Position numbers and translations under genes: made by a program
Shown: positions 56,241-64,000 of the stretch, piece after piece
Layout: each line of letters starts with the position of its first letter
How positions within the stretch are numbered: the stretch's first letter is position 1
DNA from: Strongylocentrotus purpuratus
Lineage: Eukaryota > Echinodermata > Echinoidea > Camarodonta > Strongylocentrotidae
Direction of reading: 5' to 3'
NCBI RefSeq assembly: GCF_000002235.5
Contig: NW_022145554.1
Span: 1,457,501-1,521,500 of the forward strand
Length of the DNA: 64,000 nucleotides
The notes under the pieces: model-generated
Seen by the model: only the letters and a program-made list of their open reading frames with translations
Told to the model about the DNA's origin: nothing
Database searches by the model: none

Positions 56241-57626
56241 TCTATATTACTAATATGCAAAATCGCCGCGGGGGGTCCAGAACGGGGCAAAACGGTTCCT
56301 CAAAAACGTCTTTCCTCGACCGCGCCCGCCTCCCTTGGGGCGCGGGGACGGCGGCACAATTATACGAGGCCTGTCTCCCGTAACCCGCGTGTCACGTCGA
56401 CCCCGCGATCGACGTCCATGCTGTTAAACGCGTTTTCGGGGTGCCGGGGAGGACGGGCGGACGAGAGCACGGCGGGCTTGGTGGATTGCAAGGAGGCGAC
56501 AAACCCGTGAGAGCGAGTTGGCAAGGGGTGCACCCGCCCTCTGTCTAATTATCAAAGAGAGACAAAGAGAGACACGATGAACGAGAATCCACTCGGTGAA
56601 GCAAATCCTATTGTTATGGGTGCGGCGTACTTTGAGTTAGGCCTCTTGCTATAGGATACGCTTTGTAGCATGTGAGAGAAATACACATTAACAGATGACT
56701 CACCCGGGTGAGGGGATGTAAGAAATGCACGCTCTCACGGGTTGGGCTTACCCGTGTTATGCGTCTTTTTATATGATATGCTTTGTAGGCCAGCCGGACC
56801 TGCTGCGTGTACGAACGTACGTGTATAATGTATGCAATGATTCTACGCTCACCGTCACACGCACAGCTCAGTCGCTTCGTCTTTGATTCTATGATGATTG
56901 CCGTGATTTATATATAGTTTACGTGAATAGAGGTATGCAAGCAGGGTTACTTTGGTATTATCCTGTTCATGTTTACTGAATTTTGAAAATCATTCTTCAA
57001 AGTAAAGTTTTCACAAGAAATTCATCGTATCGTAACTGACAGTTCAGTTGCAAGCTAGCTGCCGTGAGGCACGGGCAGTGCAGTGCGCCACTGCTGCCGA
57101 GCACTGTCGGAACTGTGACTGTGTGTGAGGTGAGGTGAGCTGAGCTGAGCTATTATAGAGTAGACTCGACAACATTTTGAAATTGCTCTTATTGCCCCTA
57201 TTTCAATATAGTTTCGTGACTATAGAGGTATGAAACCCGAGCTTAGATTGTGATTATTCTGTCCATGTATAGTTGTATGCTGAATTTCGATAATCATTTT
57301 TCAAAGTAAAGTTTTCACAAGAAAATCAGACGGTCGTTTAAAAACATAGCCATTGATTGGCATTGTCTATAGCTGGATAGAATACTTTTACTATGATACA
57401 GTTCCTTCATCAAATCAATGCATTAAAACGGGTATTACGGTGCGCCATTCATGGTCAAACAGCGTTATAAAAATCGTCTAGATTCTAGGCCTAGATAGAC
57501 CTGATATAAAAATAATCAAATTTTATTTTCGATAGCACATAGGGTCTAGGCCTCTTTCTATTTACCCCCCCCCCCCTCCCCTGCCCTCCCCCTAGAATCC
57601 CGTGGATTTTCCACGGGTCCTGCTAG
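56241..57626 (+). mobile_element. Non-autonomous Helitron with well-defined ends
   Basis: It starts TCTATATTACTAATATGC directly after an A, the typical Helitron 5' end. The 3' end has a perfect hairpin (CCCGTGGA at 57599-57606, TTT loop, TCCACGGG at 57610-57617), five bases, then CTAG at 57623-57626 followed by T. That is the Helitron structure, inserted between A and T with no target duplication or inverted termini. Inside are a GC-rich block (56262-56560), inverted ACCCGTGAGAGCG copies and a diverged direct repeat ending TCAAAGTAAAGTTTTCACAA at 57000 and 57300. No Rep or helicase frame is present. Confidence 0.82.
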
Positions 57627-57885
57627 TACTTTATAATTACCTCAATTTCCTTGTATCTGTCTATGCTCATTACTCAGCTCCTACACATGTTTTAGCTACC
57701 AAAATCGTTTGCCACATGTCATTTAGTTGTAATCTTGAACATTCAGTGTAAGTTTTGTTGGATTCTGTGAAAATTTATTTTCTATCATTACCAGTTCACT
57801 CCAGCTTATCTTTAATACCATTCTGGGCTTTCTGGCTCTCAATGTTAATTCAAACAAAATTAAAGATCTTCTGAGTTGCTTTTGT

Positions 57886-58060
57886 TTTGAATGTTAGGCT
57901 TCCTGGGAGTAATTTCAATTTTTGTAAAGAAATATTTAGCTTGTCAGCAAAGTCAGATTTTGTTGTTGAACCATTGGGATTTGAACCTACCATCTTCTGC
58001 TTGCTGGGAAGCAACTCTACCACCAGGCCATCACTGGTCAATGGCGCATTCACAATGAGC
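57886..58060 (-). mobile_element. tRNA-derived SINE, copy 2
   Basis: The minus strand reads CCAGTGATGGCCTGGTGGTA then GAGTTGCTTCCC, GGTAGGTTCAAATCCCAATG and a tail TTGAAATTACTCCCAGGAAG. The A and B boxes are clear. A tail-only fragment lies at 58125-58165 (plus-strand GGCTACCTGGGAGTAATTTC). Confidence 0.8.
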
Positions 58061-59064
58061 TGGAAACAAATACCGCAGCTCTCCTAACTTATTAATATTC
58101 ATCAGTCCACCATGGGGACAATAGCTTTGAATGATAGGCTACCTGGGAGTAATTTCAATTTTTGTTGTTTACAGAAGCTCTGCTTGGCTTTGCTATAATA
58201 TTTATTTATTTATTGCTATTTTGGAGCAGAATAAATTACTGCTCCCATCTAATCTTTTCCCACTGGTCTGTACATTCAGGGAGGTGAAAGAAAGAAGGCG
58301 AAACTCTTGTAATTTATTCAAACGCATTCATGAGTTCTAAAGCATAAAAATGGGATGTGTAACATTCCACTTGGCTTTGAAGTTCCATGCTCCGCACCGC
58401 GCTTCCACTGCGGGGACTTTCAGAAGCCAGGCACCAGTTTTACATTTATTACAAAATATTAAATTACCGGCAAAATTGAAGTGTAAATCAAAAACTTTAT
58501 ATGGGGATTTTATCGGATCAAACAAATTTTCAAATTTAGAACTCCGTCCTTCCTATAATTTGTGTGCCAGAGTTAGTAAAAGAAAAATTACATCCTGACA
58601 AAAACTCAATATTTTAGGATGATCCGCTAATTTGTGCATGCTTTAATGTCCTGTTATTTGATCTATGATTTACAATCTTCAACAACATTAAGTTTGCTAA
58701 TGCGTGTTTTCGCGTGCTTTTTTGTATTTTTGAAGTTAAAAGAGGATGAAATTACACGAGTTTGTGTTCGCTTGTTCTACTCTTTACACACTCAACAATG
58801 GATGATAAATCATTGGAAGGGACAGCGAACAGTTGCTGTGATACCATTTTCTGATGTAGGAATTCTAAATCCTGAATTTTCATGCCCTCTTTTATCTCAC
58901 CACCTGGTCAACAGTTGCAGATTAGCGCATAACTTTTCGGCGGCTTGGAGCATGGGGTCAAAGGAGAGCGGCTTGATTCCAGTCCTTCTCTATCAGGTCC
59001 CTGGTACATTTATGTGTATAATGCATACTGGTTAGATAATTAGATTGTTTTCTCTCCTTACTGC

Positions 59065-59415
59065 AACAGGGAAAAACCAAAATCCCCAACCTGCCCCCTG
59101 TGTGGAGAGAGTGAGGAAGATGTCATCCACTTCATCAGGAAAGATTCAACTTCGTGAGGAAACTCAACCACCTAAGGACAGAGTTAAACTCCTCCTCCGA
59201 CCCTAACCACCTCAACCCTCTGGAATTCACAGCTCTTGTCCTCTTTCCTCAACCTGAGCTCTCCTCTCCTACCAAGTTACTCTACCACCTCCCTGCTCTT
59301 CCCTTGCAACTATTGCCTTACAATACATCCAACAAGTTCATCCTACTGTACCACCTAAGCTCTCTGACGCTCTCCCCTCACCTATCACTACACTCTCTCT
59401 ACCAATTTCAGTGAT
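59065..59415 (+). mobile_element. Second LINE C-terminal fragment
   Basis: After GGGAAAAACC the sequence reads CPLCGESEEDVIHFI in one frame, a cysteine-histidine motif like those ending many non-LTR retrotransposon proteins. It then continues in another frame with RKLNHLRTELNSSSDPNHLN and a leucine/proline-rich tail. Frameshifted and truncated. The LINE clade is not certain. Confidence 0.55.
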
Positions 59416-59643
59416 TCCACTAGTCTACTGCCTGGCCTGTTTCTGTGTCGCGCACCCAATCAGCTGAGAAAATAACACACCCTCAACTATTAAACGGAGA
59501 CAGTCCTTGCCTTTCTTTCTCACCTTCACTGAGTATTTTCGGGGAACACGCGATCTTTTTGGGATGCATGTAAGGAAGAAGGACATTATGGACATAGTTG
59601 ATTGAAAAATAAAAAAATATAAATATGGACAGAATCTGGAGTC

Positions 59644-59939
59644 CTGGGGGTGTTTCACAAAGATCTTAAGTTGAACTTATCTCTAAGTTGGACTTAAGCC
59701 ATTTTATGGAAATATTTTGTAAAAGTTATTTTAAAAGACATGAAATTTGATTCAAATGAAATCATTCATACTTTCTATTATCAAGGAGATTTCATGTTCT
59801 TGATGTGGAATTTATGAAAAGTCTAAAAAAAAATTGCTTTTGAATACATTTTATTTTAAGGCTACAAACGGCTCTCCATAATATCTAAGTCCAAATAGAG
59901 TTAAGTTCAACTTGTGATCTTTGTGAAACACCCCCCTGG
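59644..59939. mobile_element. GTTTCA foldback element near right spacer
   Basis: GTCCTGGGGGTGTTTCACAA AGATC on the left mirrors GATCTTTGTGAAACACCCCC on the right, with inner arms AAGTTGAACTTA / AGTTCAACTT. 296 bp. Confidence 0.85.
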
Positions 59940-61007
59940 ACTATGAGTATGATCCTACCAGACCCTTGCAGTGGTAAACCGCTGGTCTCTGAGTCCAGCA
60001 AAGGAAGAACAAAAAGAAGCAAAGGATGTCAATTAATTATAGAATGACGTACAGATAGCTGTTTATCCTCAGAGTGATAGTCAAGGACTTGACACCTGAC
60101 AAGTGCTCCAATTACCAGGTAATTCTTTTCAAATACCCCCCTCCCTCCTGAGATGCAATAAACATATCAATCATTAGTCTCATTGCCTTGATAAGTGTGT
60201 ATTTCAAGCTGTGATTTCAAAGTTTCTGTAATTAGAGTTATAAAGCAATGAATAGCTCAACTGATGCGTATCATCTTCTTTTTGTAAGCTTCAAGTGTGA
60301 ACAAAAATTCTCATGTACTGCATTAGTTGTAAAATTTGTTAAAGATTCATTTACAAATTTATCATCAAAAACATTGCCTGTCAAGTAACGACAAAGTCAA
60401 TGAATATCTTGGCTGAACATATATTCTTTTCTTGCAAGATGACATTATAATTTCAATGGGCGGAATGGATCAAAGGCTCTCAGGGATCTATGTAAACGCT
60501 GTAAATAACCCTTTTTAGGTATGCTCAGCACACAAAAAAACTTACATGCACATGGCTGCAATGCTCATCATGAATTCATGGTACAGTAGCTTAAATAAGT
60601 ATTGAAAAATGAATGTCTGCAGAATTTTGCCACAGTCGGATATATGCAAGTATATGTGAGTCACTTGGGGCATGAAGTTCCATTACTATCATTTTTTTTA
60701 AAACCTACTTTTTCTGCTTTCTTTTTAGGTAAATACTCCAACTGGTATACCAATTTATCCCAGTATAAGTGCTTCCACAGTTTGGGGGGGGGGGGGGGGC
60801 TTCTGAAGTACCATACTTTAAAGTTTCAATTGAACTACTTCTGAAGTGCCCTGATTTAGACTACAGTCAATTTATACTGCTATAAGTACCGGTCTAAGAG
60901 GTATTACTCCATAAATGGATTAGAATGAGTGAGTGACACTGTGTGATTAGCCAAGTTCATGGCCCTGAATTACATCGTAGGCATCCACCCTCTCACTTTC
61001 TCTATCA

Positions 61008-61071
61008 CTCCCTCTCTCTCTCTCTCTCTCTCTCCCTCCCTCCCTCCCTCCCTCCCTCTCTCTCTCTCTCC
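61008..61071. repeat. TC / TCCC microsatellite
   Basis: CT dinucleotides interrupted by five CCCT units. Confidence 0.95.
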
Positions 61072-64000
61072 ATGTCATTACACTAAGCCATTTCACTGTA
61101 CTGAGGCTATTTCTAGCTAAACGCAAGGACTCGAAGGCTGATGATAATATTAGATTTGATTCCATTTACCTCTTTGGTAATCCTATTTGAGTTGTACATG
61201 TAGGAAAGTGAGGTTCAGGATGAGTTCAGATAAAACAGCTGACTGTGAAGTGATTGATGTAAACAAGGCTGTGTCATCTCAGGCTCACAGCTTTGCACTT
61301 TTAACCATTAGACCACCGAATTCTCATATTCCCCATAGGTTTAATACAGGGACCACACAGTTCTAGTAGATAATGGGTTAATGTACATTGTAGCACATTG
61401 CACAGCAGTAGTCACAACAAAGTCATTGTATATAGCCCAATAATCAAACGATAATATGTGTTTGTTGTATTGTTTTTTTCTTTTTTTGTTGTTCATGAAT
61501 ATCATGAATATCAGGAATACATTATTGAAAATATCCGTCTTCTGTTAACTCGACAGTTCAACAAATATTTGTATCTTGAGTAGCCAATTTCATTCATATG
61601 TTATAAATATAAATTACCTTCAATATATGTTTGTTAATTTATTGCAAATGAAAATCAATAAAATCCATGTGGAGGGAAAAAGTATGAAAAAAAAAATGTA
61701 CGGCAGCATCTTTGTGATGTTATTCATCGTAAACACTGCCCTGAATAGAGGAAATGAATAGACTACCGTAGTAGAGTATGATTTATTGGAATTTTGGAAA
61801 TACCAGCATATATTTGGTTACCAACCTAGCTAACTGTATTTGACATGAAGTGCCACATACTGTACATGTACAGTACGTGGACTTTGGCAAGTGATGTTTA
61901 TGTTTTGAAAAAGAGTGGGGGAAAAAATAATACAAAACATGCACGGTTGAAGAAACTGAGCCCGATCACTCATCACAAAAAAATGTGACCGTTAGTTTTC
62001 CTTTCAAAGAGACCTTAAATGGCCCATTTGCTAATGGAATTGAATAAATAGAGACAAATTCAACAAACAAAGCAGTGAAAAAAGGGTAATAAAAATTGGA
62101 TGAAAAATAAGAAATTTAAGGAATTTTAAAGTTCAGCATAATTTCATGAAACAGTGTTAAGTATCACATACATGTAGGCTGTATACAAATTAGTGAGTTG
62201 ATGATGTCATCCCCTCACTTTTTCTATCTGTTTGTTCATGAATTTAACAAAAATATCCCTTTTCTGCTCTGGGAATGTAAAACATGGCTTGAATCCTCAT
62301 GGAAAATATGTGCAAAATCACCATTACTGTACCCTATTGTCATTGTAAAGGGGAAAAATTATACAGGTGTGTCCAAAAAATAAGCAAAACTTGAAAATTC
62401 ATGAACAAAAATTATTCATTCCATTCTACCGATTTTATTTGTCAAATTTTTCATTATTTATTCTATTCAACTTGAAAATGGGTCGGACTTGCCCTCTAAT
62501 TCCTTTAAATAACAAAAGATTTGAATAGTAACAATACAAAACTTTCATTAGTATATCCAAATTGACACCATGAGATGAACGCATCTTAAAAGTCCCTTTG
62601 AAGGGGCAATTCTATTTGATGCAATGTGACATTTTAGGATTTTAGATTTTGAAAGGAAAAGGTTTTTTGAAATCGTTGCTCTTGATGAATTCATACTCAT
62701 CGAACCCAACTTTTCTTTGTTTTACCTCAGAATACAAAATGGAATTCAAGGGTGTATACATACAGTGCTAAATGTAGTAGGAGTAGCTGTGAATGTGTTG
62801 ACATTTAATCAAGGGGAATATCATTCTCTGCATGCCCTGCACACAAGACCATGAAGGACAATATTTTCATATCACTTTAAAGGTGTTTGATTGAGGAGTT
62901 CAATCATTTGGAATCTCTCTAAAATACCAAGTGAGTGCCAATTAGGAGAAGGAGGATTGTCCCAGACGGTGATTGCCATGTGAGAGTTGTGACTTTATAC
63001 ATTGATTAATTGCATAAGCTTGATTGAGACAGTGGGTGAAGTCTTCTAAGGGCTACATACAGTACATGGGTAAATATGGAAGAGCTTCTGATGATAGCAA
63101 AGTGTGGGTTGCATGGCCCTCCCCATTTTCAATATTTTTTATAAATGACGTATCGGTAGTCTACTGCTCAGACCCTGCACCGGATTTCTGAAACAGCTTT
63201 GTACACAGGCAGAGGGCCAATGTACACTGTATGTCGTTCATAAACCCTATTGGATTTGTGAAGAGCTAAAAGTACACGTATATAAGTATAGAGTTCAGAA
63301 AGGGCATAAGTTTTAACCACCAAGGGTCTCTGCTCGTAGACTAGATTAGACTGGCGAAGGGATATGTCTCTTCCGATTCCTCATCACCAAGGGTTTTGCA
63401 TGCTCGATATGACAATGATACCCAGACCACAAGACTCAAGAGAGGTGGAGTCCTTGAGATGAAACATGAGATGGTGAGATGGAGATGAATGGTCTCATCA
63501 ATCATGTCAAGTACTAGCTAGTCAATCCGAGCAGGAACACTGATAAAATTAAGGCTTCAGAGTATCTCATAGAGCCAGCATATCATGTATGGTCTTTTCA
63601 AATAATAATGTACAACAGTGATATACAAGTATACATGAAACATCAGAGAGGGCCATAGGGGCACATACCCCCTGGCAATGAATGATGAAACATAGGAGGG
63701 GGAAGAAACGATGGAAAGGGAAATAAAACATGCAAAGAAGATAAAAGGCCCCCTTCCACACCCTCGCATAATTGATGGCCTAGTTCATTTACATATGTAG
63801 CAAGACCAGTGATCCCCCATCACTGCTACCCACCCCTGATGATACAAGTGCCTGCTACAGTGCTAGTATAGCTACAGTATTTTATAGTAAAGTGAAACGC
63901 ATGTTAGGGCAAGTGTTCTGAAGACCAACATGCCTCTGCCCCAGAGGACAAATAAGAAGATACTGTACTGTACAAGTAAATGAAATCCATATACTTGATA

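Larger units (their letters stand above)
51126..64000. other. Right-hand spacer or INPP5F 5' intron, no gene recognised
   Basis: INPP5F must continue upstream (its first ~105 codons are missing), so some of this is probably intron or 5' flank. I searched for minus-strand exons like GVIGKIQLH or WLILIRQK and found none. A CpG-containing stretch at 55080-55270 is not assigned. Apart from the elements listed separately, 60000-64000 shows only low-complexity tracts. Confidence 0.6.

Noticed and set aside
56217-56510. Arginine-rich open frame across the GC-rich block
   Set aside because: It starts outside the Helitron and runs into it, has no family resemblance, and long frames are expected in GC-rich DNA with few stops.
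56262-56560. rDNA spacer or rRNA fragment
   Set aside because: None of the rRNA core segments I know could be matched on either strand; the Helitron ends explain the block better.
58634-59035. 133-codon open frame
   Set aside because: No recognisable domain, hydrophobic random-looking composition, and it sits among repeat fragments without splice or promoter context.

Overview
The window looks like nuclear DNA of an invertebrate deuterostome, most likely an echinoderm such as a sea urchin. This is inferred from the intron-rich genes, protein resemblance to vertebrate orthologs, AT-rich spacers full of miniature transposons, and no prokaryotic gene structure. The species cannot be fixed from the sequence alone. 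About 5 kb is recognisable protein-coding exon; the rest is intron, spacer and repeats.

Layout. (1) 1534-11645, minus strand: seven exons coding the N-terminal half of the splicing factor PUF60 (N-terminal region, RRM1, RRM2). The gene runs off the left edge. (2) 11646-11891: a compact divergent promoter of about 250 bp. (3) 11892-15831, plus strand: a complete GOLGA7-type gene (Erf4/GCP16 family, partner of DHHC palmitoyltransferases). It probably has a tiny first coding exon that ends in a GC splice donor. (4) 15832-27520: spacer of dispersed repeats with no gene seen. (5) 27521-51125, minus strand: fifteen exons of INPP5F/Sac2, a phosphoinositide phosphatase with a SAC domain. The reading frame closes exactly (3177 nt, 1058 codons plus stop). 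Only about the first 105 residues relative to human are not found. (6) 51126-64000: no gene recognised; repeats, including a well-bounded non-autonomous Helitron at 56241-57626.

The most unusual region is inside INPP5F. The exon with the catalytic CX5RT loop is followed by five more tandem copies of its 3' part plus splice donor, on a 104-bp period. Some copies keep the catalytic motif and some have lost it. One exon upstream, the same gene carries a 150-bp duplication of an exon end plus donor, and an older, decayed duplicate of most of that exon whose surviving codons differ mainly at synonymous positions. Repeated exon-centred duplication in one phosphatase gene is the main finding.

Repeats are abundant. 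They include at least four miniature-transposon families flanked by TTAA and beginning AG, a family with CAGTCAAACCTG termini, long foldback elements with GGGTGTTTCA termini, tRNA-derived SINEs, two LINE 3' fragments, several minisatellites and a recurrent hairpin of about 65 bp. The three genes act in unrelated processes (splicing, protein palmitoylation, endosomal phosphoinositide turnover). Only PUF60 and GOLGA7 look likely to share regulatory DNA.
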